Assembly: GCF_016863655.1 (NCBI RefSeq)
Contig: NZ_BOPH01000036.1
Span: forward strand, 1-64,000
Length of the DNA: 64,000 nucleotides
Reading direction: 5' to 3'
Source of the DNA: Virgisporangium ochraceum
GTDB taxonomy: Bacteria; Actinomycetota; Actinomycetes; Mycobacteriales; Micromonosporaceae
Part shown: one piece after another, positions 51,335 to 60,212 of the stretch
Position numbering within the stretch: position 1 is the first letter of the stretch
Layout: each line of letters starts with the position of its first letter
Notes under the pieces: generated by a model
Database searches by the model: none
The model's input: the letters and a program-made list of their open reading frames with translations, nothing else
What the model was told of the DNA's origin: nothing
Program-made: the position numbers and the translations under genes

Positions 51335-52288
51335 TTATCTGGTCGCGAATCTGCGGCGGTACTCGCCGGGCGCGATCCGCCAGAGGCGGCGGAACACGCG
51401 GAACAGCGTCTCGGGCGCGCCGATGCCGGTGTCGCGGGCGATGCGGTCCAACGGGTGGTCGGTGGTCTCCAGCAGCCGCCGGGCGGCCTCGGCGCGGCTG
51501 CGCTCCACGTACCGGCCGGGCGACATGCCGGTGCGTCCGGTGAACACGCGGGCGAAGTGCCGTTCGCTGAGCCCGACCCGCCGGGCCAGCGCCGGCACGC
51601 TCAGGTCGGCGCCCGGATGGGCGTCGATGTGGGCCAGCAGGTCACGCAGCGCCTCGTCGGGCGCGGGCGCCCGCAGCGCGGGGCTGAACTGGCTCTGCCC
51701 GCCCGGCCGGTGCAGGTACACCACGAGGCCGCGGGCCACGTCGCGCGCGGTGCGGGCACCGTGGTCGTCGGCGACCAGCGCCAGAGCCAGGTCGATGCCG
51801 GCGGTGACCCCGGCCGAGGTCCACACCACGCCGTCGCGCTGGTAGATCCGGTCGGCGTCGACGGTGACGCCCGGGTAGGCGGCCAGCGCCCCGGCCGACA
51901 GCCAGTGCGTGGTGGCGCGGCGACCGGTGAGCAGCCCGGCCTCGGCGAGCAGCAGCGCGCCGCTGCACACCGAGGCCGTCCGCCGCGCCAGAGTCGACAA
52001 CCGGCCGATCTGCCCGGCCAGCCCGAGATGCCGTTCCACCTCCAGCCCACCGACGACCACCAGCGTGTCGATGTCGCCGGTGACCCCGGCCAGGGGCACC
52101 GACGCCTCGACGCCGATCCCGGTGTTCGCCGTGACCGTGCCGGCGCCCGCCGCCGCGACCTCGATCCGGTACCCGTCGCCCGGCGGGGCCAGCAGCGTGG
52201 CAGTGGCGAGGACATCGGCGGGACCGGCGAGATCGAGCAGCTGGAACCCCTCGTGGACGACGAACACGACCCGGCGCATGGCACCCAT
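51335..52288 (-). CDS. GlxA-type AraC-family transcriptional activator
   Basis: About 317 residues. The N-terminal DJ-1/PfpI-like domain (RRVVFVVHEGFQLLDLAGPADVLATA, VCSGALLLAEAGLLTGRRATTHW) is fused to a C-terminal AraC DNA-binding domain (LSVPALARRVGLSERHFARVFTGRTGMSPGRYVERSRAEAARRLL). It probably controls the neighbouring PfpI gene, whose product is related to its sensory half. Two ATGs lie three codons apart; I take the first. The frame extends upstream, but there is no homology there. Confidence 0.92.
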   Translation of the reverse strand: MGAMRRVVFVVHEGFQLLDLAGPADVLATATLLAPPGDGYRIEVAAAGAGTVTANTGIGVEASVPLAGVTGDIDTLVVVGGLEVERHLGLAGQIGRLSTLARRTASVCSGALLLAEAGLLTGRRATTHWLSAGALAAYPGVTVDADRIYQRDGVVWTSAGVTAGIDLALALVADDHGARTARDVARGLVVYLHRPGGQSQFSPALRAPAPDEALRDLLAHIDAHPGADLSVPALARRVGLSERHFARVFTGRTGMSPGRYVERSRAEAARRLLETTDHPLDRIARDTGIGAPETLFRVFRRLWRIAPGEYRRRFATR

Positions 52289-52363
52289 CGTGGTCGGGCG
52301 CCGGCGCGGCAGCAATGCCACGGGTATTGCGTTTTCTGCCATCGCGCCGCCGCCGGTGGGTGG

Positions 52364-53164
52364 TCAGCGGAAGTCGTCGGCGTGGTCCTCCGCCCACCGC
52401 GCGAACGTGCGGGCGGGCCGGCCCAGGACCTCCGCGACCGTGTCGGTGACCGGTTCGGGCTCGTCGACCAGGCCGGCCCAGTACCGCAGCGCGCCGGCGG
52501 CGAAGGCGTCACCCGTGACCGCGGCCATCGCTTCGCGGTACTCGTCGACGGGTTGTTCGACGGCGTACGGGCGGCGGCCCACCGCATCACCGATGATCGT
52601 CACCTGCTCGGCCATGGTCAGGGCCGACGGGCCGGTCAGTACGTAGGTCCGCCCGGCGTGGTCGGCGTCGGTCAGGGCGCGCACGGCCACCTCGGCGATG
52701 TCGCGTTCGTGGATCAGGGACCTCGACGCCAGCGGGTACGGCATCGGCACCGGCCCGCCGGCCCGGATCGCGGGCGCCCACTCGAGCGTGTTGGTGGCGA
52801 AGCCGCCGGGGCGCAGGAACGTCCACGTGTCGCCGGCGCGCCGCACGGATTCCTCGACCGCGCCCCACACGCCGCCCAGCGGGGCGCTCATCGCCGACAC
52901 GTAGACCACGTGCGAGCGTCCGATCGCGCTCGCGACCGCATCGGCGCCGTCGGGGGAGAGGAACGGCCAGAGCAGGAAGACGGCGTCGGCGCCGTCGGCG
53001 GCCCGCTCGACCGACCCGGGATCGGTGAGGTCGCCGGCGATCTCGCCGTCGGCGGTCGGGTGACGCGTCATCGCGCGGACCGTGACGCCCTGCTCCCGCA
53101 GGCCGGTGACGACGTGGCGGCCGATGTTTCCGGTGGCTCCCGTGACGAGAACGGTGTGTGTCAT
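52364..53164 (-). CDS. NmrA-like NAD(P)H-binding oxidoreductase
   Basis: 266 residues starting MTHTVLVTGATGNIGRHVV with the GATGNIG cofactor motif. The atypical SDR pattern continues (GDLTDPGSVERAADGADAVFLLWP, HVVYVSAM, TFLRPGGFATNTLEWAP). The active-site Tyr-Lys pair is not obvious, as in NmrA/quinone-reductase-2-like proteins. It is divergent from soxR with the operator between them, which suggests control by redox-active compounds. The start ATG is preceded by GGTGGAG. Confidence 0.9.
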   Translation of the reverse strand: MTHTVLVTGATGNIGRHVVTGLREQGVTVRAMTRHPTADGEIAGDLTDPGSVERAADGADAVFLLWPFLSPDGADAVASAIGRSHVVYVSAMSAPLGGVWGAVEESVRRAGDTWTFLRPGGFATNTLEWAPAIRAGGPVPMPYPLASRSLIHERDIAEVAVRALTDADHAGRTYVLTGPSALTMAEQVTIIGDAVGRRPYAVEQPVDEYREAMAAVTGDAFAAGALRYWAGLVDEPEPVTDTVAEVLGRPARTFARWAEDHADDFR

Positions 53165-53178
53165 GGCTCCACCGTCAA

Positions 53179-53198
53179 ACTTCAACAAGGGTTGAAGT
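53179..53198. promoter_or_regulatory. SoxR/MerR-type operator
   Basis: ACTTCAACAAGGGTTGAAGT is a dyad with perfect 8-bp arms and a 4-bp centre in the 52-bp gap between the NmrA-like gene and soxR. Size, symmetry and position fit a MerR-family operator lying in the spacer of a divergent promoter. On the soxR side TACGGT (53204-53209) is followed by 7 nt and GTG. Confidence 0.75.
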
Positions 53199-53216
53199 CA
53201 AGCTACGGTGGGACGC

Positions 53217-53672
53217 GTGGCCGACCTCACCATCGGGGAGCTGAGCGCGCGCAGCGGCGTTCCCGCGTCCGCTCTGCGCTTCTACGAACGCGAAGGGCTG
53301 ATCCACAGCCGGCGTACGGGCGGCAACCAGCGCCGCTACGACCGGACCACGTTGCGGCGCATCGCGTTCGTGCGGGCGTCGCAGAGCGTCGGCATCCCGC
53401 TGGCCCTCATCCGCGACGTGCTCGGGTTCCTGCCGGAGGGTGCGCCGCCGACGAAGGAGTTCTGGCAGCGGGCGTCACGGTGCTGGTCGGAGGAGATCGA
53501 CGCCCGGATCGCCAAGCTCGAACGCATGCGTGACCGCTTCACGTCGTGCATCGGGTGCGGCTGCCTGTCGTTCGACGAATGTCAGCTCGTCAATCCCGCC
53601 GACACCCTGGCGCGCCGGGGCCCGGGCGCGCACCTGCTCGACGCTACCGCCCGTCCAGCGCCGCGCGGATGA
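53217..53672 (+). CDS. soxR: SoxR, redox-sensing MerR-family regulator
   Basis: About 151 residues. The MerR helix-turn-helix reads LTIGELSARSGVPASALRFYEREGLI. The iron-sulfur cluster motif CIGCGCLSFDEC (CxxCxCxxxxxC) near the C-terminus identifies SoxR. In actinomycetes SoxR responds to redox-active pigments and quinones and activates oxidoreductase genes; the divergent NmrA-like gene is the likely target. I choose GTG 53217, 7 nt after a TACGGT box (leaderless); GTG 53208 is the alternative. The 3' end overlaps the esterase gene by 29 bp. Confidence 0.93.
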   Translation: MADLTIGELSARSGVPASALRFYEREGLIHSRRTGGNQRRYDRTTLRRIAFVRASQSVGIPLALIRDVLGFLPEGAPPTKEFWQRASRCWSEEIDARIAKLERMRDRFTSCIGCGCLSFDECQLVNPADTLARRGPGAHLLDATARPAPRG

Positions 53673-54549
53673 ACCGTTCGATCGCGGCCCACGTCGGCGG
53701 GGTGTGCCCGACGCGCTCGCGGCCGTGCGCGGTGTCGCGCACCGTCGTACCGTCCTGTGTGGACGGATCGAGCACGGCACGCCAGTCGTGGCCGGCTCCC
53801 GGTACGGAGTAGAACGTCGCGGTGGAACCGTTGGCCTTCAGCGCCTCGTACAGCAGCACGCTCTGCCCGTGCGGGACGAGCGCGTCGCTGCCACCGTGCA
53901 GCAGCATGATCGGCGCCTCCCGCCGACCGACGTAGGTCAGCGGGCTGGCCGCGTCGGCCCGCTCGGGACATGACTGGACCGCGCATCCGATCAGCCGCGA
54001 CTCCGGCGACAGCGGGTCGTTGTGGCAGTCGGTCAGCCCCATCCGCTCGTTGAACGCGGCGCTGGCGCCGGGCAGCATCTGCTCGTCCATGCGCCGGAAG
54101 TCGGTCGGCGGGTAGAACGCCACGGCCGCCCGCACGTGGTCGTCGGTCAGCGCCGCCATCACGGTGGTCCAGCCGCCCGACGAGTCACCCATGACGGCGA
54201 TGCGTCCCGGGTCGATCCCGTGGTCGTGGGCGTGCCCGTGCAGCCACGCGATCGCGGTCCTGATGTCGTCGAGCTGGGCCGGGAACACCGCCTGGGTGCT
54301 CGACCGGATGCTGACGCCGGCCACGACGTACCCGAGGGGGTTGAAGACCGCGGCGATCGGACCGGCGCTGTCCTTCCCGTTGCCGGCCAGCCAGGCCGAG
54401 CCGCCGGTCCAGATCACCAGCGGACGGAGGTCGTCGGGGTCGTGGGGGCCGTCGGGGTCGTCCCCGCCGTCGGGGAGGTACAGGTCGAGCAGGTGGGCCC
54501 GGCCGACCGGCTCGGCGTAGGCGACGTCGGTGATCACCCGCGTTGGCAT
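53644..54549 (-). CDS. Alpha/beta hydrolase, esterase-like
   Basis: 301 residues with the BD-FAE/HSL-like pattern: PLVIWTGGSAWLAGN (oxyanion region), nucleophile GDSSGG, the acid in LLHGGSDALVPHGQ and the His in PGAGHDW. It resembles acyl-peptide or feruloyl-esterase-type hydrolases; the substrate cannot be stated. There is no signal peptide, so it is cytoplasmic. A DDP/DPDGPHDPDD acidic run near residue 30 comes from a small repeat. Overlaps the end of soxR. Confidence 0.88.
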   Translation of the reverse strand: MPTRVITDVAYAEPVGRAHLLDLYLPDGGDDPDGPHDPDDLRPLVIWTGGSAWLAGNGKDSAGPIAAVFNPLGYVVAGVSIRSSTQAVFPAQLDDIRTAIAWLHGHAHDHGIDPGRIAVMGDSSGGWTTVMAALTDDHVRAAVAFYPPTDFRRMDEQMLPGASAAFNERMGLTDCHNDPLSPESRLIGCAVQSCPERADAASPLTYVGRREAPIMLLHGGSDALVPHGQSVLLYEALKANGSTATFYSVPGAGHDWRAVLDPSTQDGTTVRDTAHGRERVGHTPPTWAAIERFIRAALDGR

Positions 54550-54603
54550 GGGGTCAGCATGACAGCGGTGGTCGACCTTTCGGGTCGGGCACAGGGACGC
54601 CGA

Positions 54604-55815
54604 TCATCCGCCGACCGTACCGGCCGGCGCCGGTGCGGCCCCGTCCTCCGGTTGCCGGGTCCGGAGCAGGCCGATCCCGGCGGCCGCGACCAGGATCACC
54701 GCGACGGTGACCCCGATCAGCACCCGGTAGTCGACGACGAGGATCAGGCCCGTCGCCGCCAGGGCCGCGGACAGCTGCGGCACGTTGAAGGCCATGTTCG
54801 ACGCCGCGGCCGCCCGGCCCTGCAGGGTCGGCGGCGTGCGGCGCTGCCGCAGCGTGACGAACGAGACGACCGTCAAGGACACGCCGATCCCGCACCCGAG
54901 CAGCCCGACGACGATGAGGGCGAGGCTCGTGCCCATCGTCGGGGCGATGCCCAGCCCGAGCAGCACCAGCCCGACCGTGGCCGTGCGCCGCTCGTCCCAT
55001 CGCGCGACCAGCGGGCCCGCGGTGAGCCCGCCCACGACGGCTCCGGCGCCCTGCACGCTGGCCAGCACGGCGAGCATGGCCGGCCCGCTGCCGAGGCCCA
55101 CCTCGATCGCGGCGAAGTTCGTCGTGTTGGTGAGGCCGGTGACGCCGATCGCCACGGCCAGCGCCACCGTCATCCCGCCGAGGACGGGCGTGCCGAACAG
55201 GTGGCGGAAGCCCGCGGTCACCTCGCGGAGGAACGGCTCCCGCTCGGTGGCCGGCGCTGTCTCGGTCACCCGGACGGCCGTCATCCCGACGGCCGCGACC
55301 ACGAACAACGCCGCCGTCGTAGCGATCACCGCGTCCATGCCGACCGTGACGTACAGGCCGGCGCCGGCCATCGGCGTGATCAGCCGGAGCCCCTGGTCGA
55401 CCGTGGTCAGCAGGCCGTTGGCCGGGGCGAGGTGCTCGTCGGGGAGCAGGTCGCGGACCAGCCCGGCCTGCGCCGCGGAGAGCAGGTACCCGACCGCCGC
55501 GTAGACCATGGTCACCGCGTAGATCACCCACAGCTCGTCGGTGGTGGTCAGAACGAGGACGCTCGCGGCCGCGGCCAGCGCGGCGATGGAGACCAGCCGG
55601 CGGCGCGGGAAGCGGTCGACGAGGTGACCGATGAGCGGGGCGAACAGCGCCGGAACGGCGAGTGCCGCGAGCGTGGCGCCGGCCGCGCCGTCGGACCCGG
55701 TGAGGTCCTTGACCCAGATCGCCAGCGTGAGGAACAGCATGCTGTCGGCGAGGTTGATGATGGTCCAGACGAGGACGAGCCCCCCGAAGCCGGGCGCCCG
55801 CAGGGCCGCCCTCAC
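54604..55815 (-). CDS. MFS transporter coupled to an ArsR-like regulator
   Basis: 403 residues with about twelve helices and an MFS loop motif after helix 2 (GHLVDRFPRRRLV). It begins VRAALRAPGFGGLVLVWTIINLADSMLF and belongs to the MFS_3/enterobactin-exporter-like group of drug or metabolite exporters. The GTG start overlaps the regulator's TGA (GTGA). The regulator-exporter pair suggests substrate-induced efflux. Confidence 0.9.
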   Translation of the reverse strand: MRAALRAPGFGGLVLVWTIINLADSMLFLTLAIWVKDLTGSDGAAGATLAALAVPALFAPLIGHLVDRFPRRRLVSIAALAAAASVLVLTTTDELWVIYAVTMVYAAVGYLLSAAQAGLVRDLLPDEHLAPANGLLTTVDQGLRLITPMAGAGLYVTVGMDAVIATTAALFVVAAVGMTAVRVTETAPATEREPFLREVTAGFRHLFGTPVLGGMTVALAVAIGVTGLTNTTNFAAIEVGLGSGPAMLAVLASVQGAGAVVGGLTAGPLVARWDERRTATVGLVLLGLGIAPTMGTSLALIVVGLLGCGIGVSLTVVSFVTLRQRRTPPTLQGRAAAASNMAFNVPQLSAALAATGLILVVDYRVLIGVTVAVILVAAAGIGLLRTRQPEDGAAPAPAGTVGG

Positions 55816-56429
55816 GACTCCTCCATCCCGGGGTCCTGGATCTCGGGGTTGAGCGCGTCCTGGATCTCGGGGTTGAGCGCGGCGAACAGGGTCGCGAGGC
55901 GGGCTCCGTCGGGACGCAGGTCGGGCCGCTCCCACCGGTCGCTGAACCGGCCGATCAGGGTCTGCAGGTCGTGGGCGAGCTCCGCCAGCTCGGCGGGCGT
56001 CGCCCAGAACGTCGACTTGACCAGGCCGACCACGTCCCGGTACTCCGGTGGCAGCCGGTGGAGGTTCGCCAGGAAGGCGCTGATCCGCTCGGTCTCGCGC
56101 AGCAGGGTCAGCTCGGCGAGGGCGCCGACCGCGCGCACCGAGGCGGGGTCGTCGTAGTCCGGGGAGGCCGTGCGGCTGCGGCCGACCGACCGCCACGGTT
56201 TCTCGCGGCCGCGCCGCTCGCCGGCCTCGATGAACCCGTACTTGGCCAGGATCCGCAGGTGGAACGAGCAGCTGGCCACGCTCTCGCCGATCGCCTCGGC
56301 GCACTGCGTGGCCGTGCGCTCCCCGCCCCGTTCGAGGACGTCGAGCAGGGCTAACCGGATGGGATGGGCGAGCGCCCGCACCCGCTCCGGCTCACTGACA
56401 ACGTTCACCTTCGATGCGTCCTCCGCCAT
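55812..56429 (-). CDS. ArsR-like winged-helix repressor
   Basis: 205 residues. The HTH_20/ArsR domain reads RVRALAHPIRLALLDVLERGGERTATQCAEAIGESVASCSFHLRILAKYGFIEAGE. The C-terminal region has a perfect duplication (ALNPEIQD twice) from a 24-bp tandem repeat at about 55837-55884. It probably represses itself and the overlapping MFS gene through the CTAAAG dyad 19 bp upstream. Confidence 0.9.
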   Translation of the reverse strand: MAEDASKVNVVSEPERVRALAHPIRLALLDVLERGGERTATQCAEAIGESVASCSFHLRILAKYGFIEAGERRGREKPWRSVGRSRTASPDYDDPASVRAVGALAELTLLRETERISAFLANLHRLPPEYRDVVGLVKSTFWATPAELAELAHDLQTLIGRFSDRWERPDLRPDGARLATLFAALNPEIQDALNPEIQDPGMEES

Positions 56430-56447
56430 GCAGGCGAAGCTAGCATC

Positions 56448-56463
56448 CTAAAGGACCCTTTAG
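56448..56463. promoter_or_regulatory. Dyad operator upstream of the ArsR-like gene
   Basis: CTAAAG GACC CTTTAG is a perfect 6-bp dyad, and a third half-site CTTTAG follows at 56472-56477. It is A/T-rich for this genome and lies 19 bp before the regulator's ATG, so autoregulation is likely. Confidence 0.6.
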
Positions 56464-56546
56464 AAAGACATCTTTAGAATGGCGCGACAACGCGCTCCCG
56501 CGAGCCGCACCGCCGCCGATCTCGCCGCGATCGGCGCGGGGGAAGG

Positions 56547-58901
56547 CTACGTGGTGACCGTGAAGCGGGCGGTCAGCAGGACCTCGTCCCGGGAGGACGG
56601 GCCGACCAGGAGGTCGAAGTCGCCCGGCTCGACGATCCGCCGACCCTGGGCGTCGACGAGCGTGCACTCTGAGGCCGGGAGCTCGATCGGCACGGTCACC
56701 GTCGCGCCGGGGTCGACGGTCACCTGGCGGTAGGCCTTCAGCTCCTTCTCGGCCCACGTCACCGACGTCACCACGTCGCGGAGGTAGACCTGCACGGTCT
56801 CGATGGCCGGCCGGTCGCCGGTGTTCGCCACGGTCACCGACGCCCGCACCGTGCCGTCGGGCGAGACGACCGGCGTGGTCACCCGCAGGTCGCTGTACCC
56901 GACGGTCGTGTACGACAGGCCGTCGCCGAAGGCGAACGCCGGGGTCTGGGTCAGGTCGGCGTAGCGGGTGCCGTGCTGGCCGGGAATCTGGTTGTAGTAG
57001 ACCGGCAGCTGCCCGGCGTGGCGCGCGAACGAGATCGGCAACCGGCCGGCCGGCTCGATGAGGCCCAGCGCCAGTTCCGCGACCGCGCGGCCGCCCCGCA
57101 TACCGGGGTTGAACGCGTAGACGATCGCGGCCGCGTTCATGGCCGACGGCGGCAGCACCAACGGCTTCGACGCGATGACCACCACGACGAGCGGCGTGCC
57201 CGTCGCCGCGAGCGCGTCGAGCAGCGCGATCTGGCCGCCGACGAGCTCCAGCGTCGCCGTCGAGCGGCCCTCGCCGATCAGCTCGATCCGGTCACCGACG
57301 ACGGCGACCACGTAGTCGGCCGCCGACGCGGCACCGACCGCGGCGGCGATCAGCTCGGCGGACGGCGGCGACGGGATCACGACCTCGGGCCGCGGCTGTC
57401 CGTCGGGGAAATGCGTCCCCTCCGGGTCGGTACCCACCGTGAGGATGTCGGCGCCGCGTTCATGGTGGACGGTCCACGATGGAGGGACGAGGGCGCGGAA
57501 CCCGTCGAGCACCGTCTCGATCATCTCGCGCGGCTGGCCGTCGGTGAGCCAGTCGGCCTGTCCCGACGAGCCGGCCCAGTCGCCGAGCTGGGTCTGCGCG
57601 TCGTCGGCGTTCGGACCGATCACCGCGATCGTCCTCGCGCCGTCGGCCGGCAGCGGAAGCGTTCCGTCGTTCCGCAGCAGTACCAACGACCTCCGTGCCA
57701 CCTCCAGGGCCAGCTCCAGGTGCGGCGCCGAGCCGATCACCGCGGTGTCGCGCGGTGTGCGCGGGTCCTCGAAGAGGCCGAGCTCGAACTTCAGCGTGAG
57801 GATCCGTGCCACCGCGGCGTCGAGATCCTGCTCCCGGAGCAGCCCCTTGGCGACCGCGTCCTGCGCGCCCTCGAAGAACTGCGGCGTCGTCATCACCATG
57901 TCGTTGCCGGCCTTGACCGCGGCGGCGGCCGCCTCGGTGTGGTCGGCGTAGACCCGTTGCTGCCACACCATCCGGCCGACGTTGTCCCAGTCGGTCACCA
58001 GCGTGCCGGTGTAGCCCCACTCGCCGCGCAGCACCTCGTCGAGCAGCCACGAGTTCACGGTGATCGGCACGCCGTCCATCGACTGGTAGCCGAGCATGAA
58101 CGTGCGGCAGCCCTCGCGCGCCACGCGTTCGAACGGCGGCAGGAACCACGACCGCAGCTTGCGCCGCGAGATGTCGGCCTCGCTCGCGTCGCGCCCGCCC
58201 TGCGTCTCGGAGTAGCCGGCGAAGTGCTTGGCACAGGCCAGAATCGCGGTGGGACCCCATTTTTGGGCGCTCGCTCCGCTCACGCGGGCCTCGGGGCCTT
58301 CGGGGGCGTCACCTTCCCTCGTCGCTTCGGTCGCTTCGCTCCCTGCGCTCCTCAGTCCAGGCGACGCCGGCCCCGAGGCCGGTCCGTCGCCCTGGTAGCC
58401 GCGCACCATCGCCGACGCGAACTCGCCGAGCAGGAACGGGTCCTCGCCGAACGTCTCGCTGACCCGTCCCCACCGGAGGTCGCGGGCGATGCACAGCACG
58501 GGCGAGAACGTCCAGTGGATGCCGGTGGCCGCCGCTTCGACCGCCGTCACGCGGGCGACGCGCTCCGCGAGCGACGGGTCCCAGGACGCGGCCATGCCGA
58601 GCTGGGTCGGGAAAATCGTTGCACCGCGCCAGAACGAGTGCCCGTGGATGCAGTCCTCGGCTACCAGCAACGGGATCCGCAGCCGCGTCTGTGCCACCAG
58701 CGACGCCGCTTCCGCCAGCGCCGACGGCGGCGTGTGCAGGATCGAACCGACGTGCATCTCCTCGACGAGCTGCCGCAGGCCCTGATGCGCCGGCAGTTGC
58801 AGCATCTGGCCGACCTTCTCCGGCAGCGTCATCCGGGAGAGGAGGTCGGCCACCCGGTCGGCGACAGCCGCGTCGGGGTCGAGGTAGCGCGGGTCGGTCA
58901 T
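56547..58901 (-). CDS. Glycoside hydrolase family 3 beta-glucosidase-like enzyme
   Basis: 784 residues. GH3 N-terminal barrel: MTLPEKVGQMLQL, the substrate motif CAKHFAGYSETQGGRDASEADISRRKL (KHF) and nucleophile Asp in LVTDWDNVGRM. GH3 C-terminal domain: RRSLVLLRNDGTLPL, VAVVGDR, then a fibronectin III-like tail (SVTVANTGDRPAIETVQVYL). No signal peptide, so it probably cleaves imported oligosaccharides. About 40 residues between GYQGDG and GPTAILACAKHF (SPGLRSAGSEATEATREGDA and following) look foreign: low-complexity, and matching an inverted-repeat DNA insertion. It remains in frame. Confidence 0.92.
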   Translation of the reverse strand: MTDPRYLDPDAAVADRVADLLSRMTLPEKVGQMLQLPAHQGLRQLVEEMHVGSILHTPPSALAEAASLVAQTRLRIPLLVAEDCIHGHSFWRGATIFPTQLGMAASWDPSLAERVARVTAVEAAATGIHWTFSPVLCIARDLRWGRVSETFGEDPFLLGEFASAMVRGYQGDGPASGPASPGLRSAGSEATEATREGDAPEGPEARVSGASAQKWGPTAILACAKHFAGYSETQGGRDASEADISRRKLRSWFLPPFERVAREGCRTFMLGYQSMDGVPITVNSWLLDEVLRGEWGYTGTLVTDWDNVGRMVWQQRVYADHTEAAAAAVKAGNDMVMTTPQFFEGAQDAVAKGLLREQDLDAAVARILTLKFELGLFEDPRTPRDTAVIGSAPHLELALEVARRSLVLLRNDGTLPLPADGARTIAVIGPNADDAQTQLGDWAGSSGQADWLTDGQPREMIETVLDGFRALVPPSWTVHHERGADILTVGTDPEGTHFPDGQPRPEVVIPSPPSAELIAAAVGAASAADYVVAVVGDRIELIGEGRSTATLELVGGQIALLDALAATGTPLVVVVIASKPLVLPPSAMNAAAIVYAFNPGMRGGRAVAELALGLIEPAGRLPISFARHAGQLPVYYNQIPGQHGTRYADLTQTPAFAFGDGLSYTTVGYSDLRVTTPVVSPDGTVRASVTVANTGDRPAIETVQVYLRDVVTSVTWAEKELKAYRQVTVDPGATVTVPIELPASECTLVDAQGRRIVEPGDFDLLVGPSSRDEVLLTARFTVTT
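58287..58380. repeat. Palindrome-flanked in-frame insertion inside the GH3 gene
   Basis: GGCCTCGGGGCC and its exact complement GGCCCCGAGGCC bracket a segment with short CGCTTCGGTCGCTTCGCT-type simple repeats. It translates as a low-complexity stretch (about 30 residues between the arms, about 40 with flanks) that interrupts a conserved GH3 region. Its composition differs from the flanking coding sequence. It looks like a small palindromic element inserted and tolerated in frame. Confidence 0.65.
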
Positions 58902-58993
58902 GCCGGGTCGCCACTTCGTGTCGACCCGCCGTGAGCGGGCGGGCTCTGCTGGCTGGTGCCCTCGCACAAGTGCTCGGTCACGGTCGGTCTCCT

Positions 58994-60154
58994 CTATTTC
59001 GCGGACGCGGGACGCAGCGTGCGCGCGCCGAGTCCCATCAGCGCGGTCACGATCACGACGACGATGAACGATACGGTCAGCGACGACAGGTGCGCGATCC
59101 CCCCGATCACCCCGGGTGCGATCAGCCCGGCGCCGTAGGCGATCCCGGCGACCGCGGCGAGGCTGCGGCCCGGGTTGTCACCGACGCGGCCGGCGGCGGC
59201 GAACGCCAGCGGCACCACCACGGCGATCCCGATCCCGACGAGCGCGAACCCGGCGACCACCACCGCGATCCGGGTCGACAGCACCACGGCGAGCGCGCCG
59301 GCGGTCGCCAGCAGGGCCGCCACGCGCACGGTGGCCACCGGGCCGAAGCGGCGCACCACGGCGTCGCCGGCGAACCGGGCCGCGGCCATGCTCACCGAGA
59401 ACACGGCGACGGTCGCGGCCGCGGTGCTGGCCGGGTGGTCGAGCACGTCACGCACGAAGACCGCCGACCAGTCGACGCCGGCACCCTCGGCGAACACCGC
59501 GCACAGCCCGACGAGCCCGATCGGCAGCGCCTCCTTCGTCGGCAGCGCGAACGCCGGCGGGGCGTCGGCCGTCTCCTCCTGCCGGTGCGGAATGAGCCAT
59601 CGGGACGCGAGGAGCGCGACCCCGGTCAAGCCGACCGACACGGTCGTGAAGTGGATGCGCGCGTCCATGTCGGTACGCGCGGCGATGGCGGCGAGACCGG
59701 CGCCGACCAGCCCGCCGATGCTCCACCAGCCGTGGAACCCCGACATGATCGACCGGCCGTACCGGTCCTCCACGACGACGGCGTGGGCGTTCATGGCGAC
59801 GTCGGCGAGCCCGGCGCTGGCGCCGTAGACGAGCAGTACCGCACAGAGCACGGGCAGGCTGGTCGGCCAGCCGGGCATCAGCAGCGCGGCGCACCACAGC
59901 ACGATCAGGACCCGCGTGAGCGAGCGCAGGTCGTACCGGTGGGTGAGCCGGGCCGACAGCGGCATCGCGACGATCGCCCCGAACCCGGGCATCAGCAGCG
60001 CCACCCCGAGCCCGCCCGCGCCGACGCCGACGTGGTCGGCGACCCAGGGCAGCCGCGCGGCGAACGAGGCCATGACGACGCCGTGGACGGCGAACAGGAT
60101 CGAGGTCGCCACCCGGGCCCGACGCAGGATCGAGGGGGCGACCGTATCGAGCAT
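58994..60154 (-). CDS. MFS transporter (YbjJ/FucP-like)
   Basis: About 386 residues with twelve predicted helices: ATSILFAVHGVVMASFAARLPWVADHVGV at the start, MFS loop GASAGLADVAMNAHAVVVEDRYGRSIMSGFHGWWSIG in the middle. The latter is typical of the YbjJ/sugar-transporter-like branch. The substrate is unknown. Divergent from a TetR regulator with 58 bp between. Start ATG 60154; a GTG two codons upstream is equally possible. Confidence 0.9.
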   Translation of the reverse strand: MLDTVAPSILRRARVATSILFAVHGVVMASFAARLPWVADHVGVGAGGLGVALLMPGFGAIVAMPLSARLTHRYDLRSLTRVLIVLWCAALLMPGWPTSLPVLCAVLLVYGASAGLADVAMNAHAVVVEDRYGRSIMSGFHGWWSIGGLVGAGLAAIAARTDMDARIHFTTVSVGLTGVALLASRWLIPHRQEETADAPPAFALPTKEALPIGLVGLCAVFAEGAGVDWSAVFVRDVLDHPASTAAATVAVFSVSMAAARFAGDAVVRRFGPVATVRVAALLATAGALAVVLSTRIAVVVAGFALVGIGIAVVVPLAFAAAGRVGDNPGRSLAAVAGIAYGAGLIAPGVIGGIAHLSSLTVSFIVVVIVTALMGLGARTLRPASAK

Positions 60155-60212
60155 CCGCACACTGTAACCTCAATTCCAACCACCTGGTAAGTATTCGCCG
60201 GGGAGTCTCGAC

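Noticed and set aside
56479..56733. Small plus-strand ORF after the CTAAAG operator
   Set aside because: Most of it is antisense to the end of the GH3 gene and no family is seen; an ATG near an operator alone is weak evidence.
56973..58934. Plus-strand open frame antisense to the GH3 gene
   Set aside because: Low-complexity translation with no fold features; the GH3 frame has all expected motifs.
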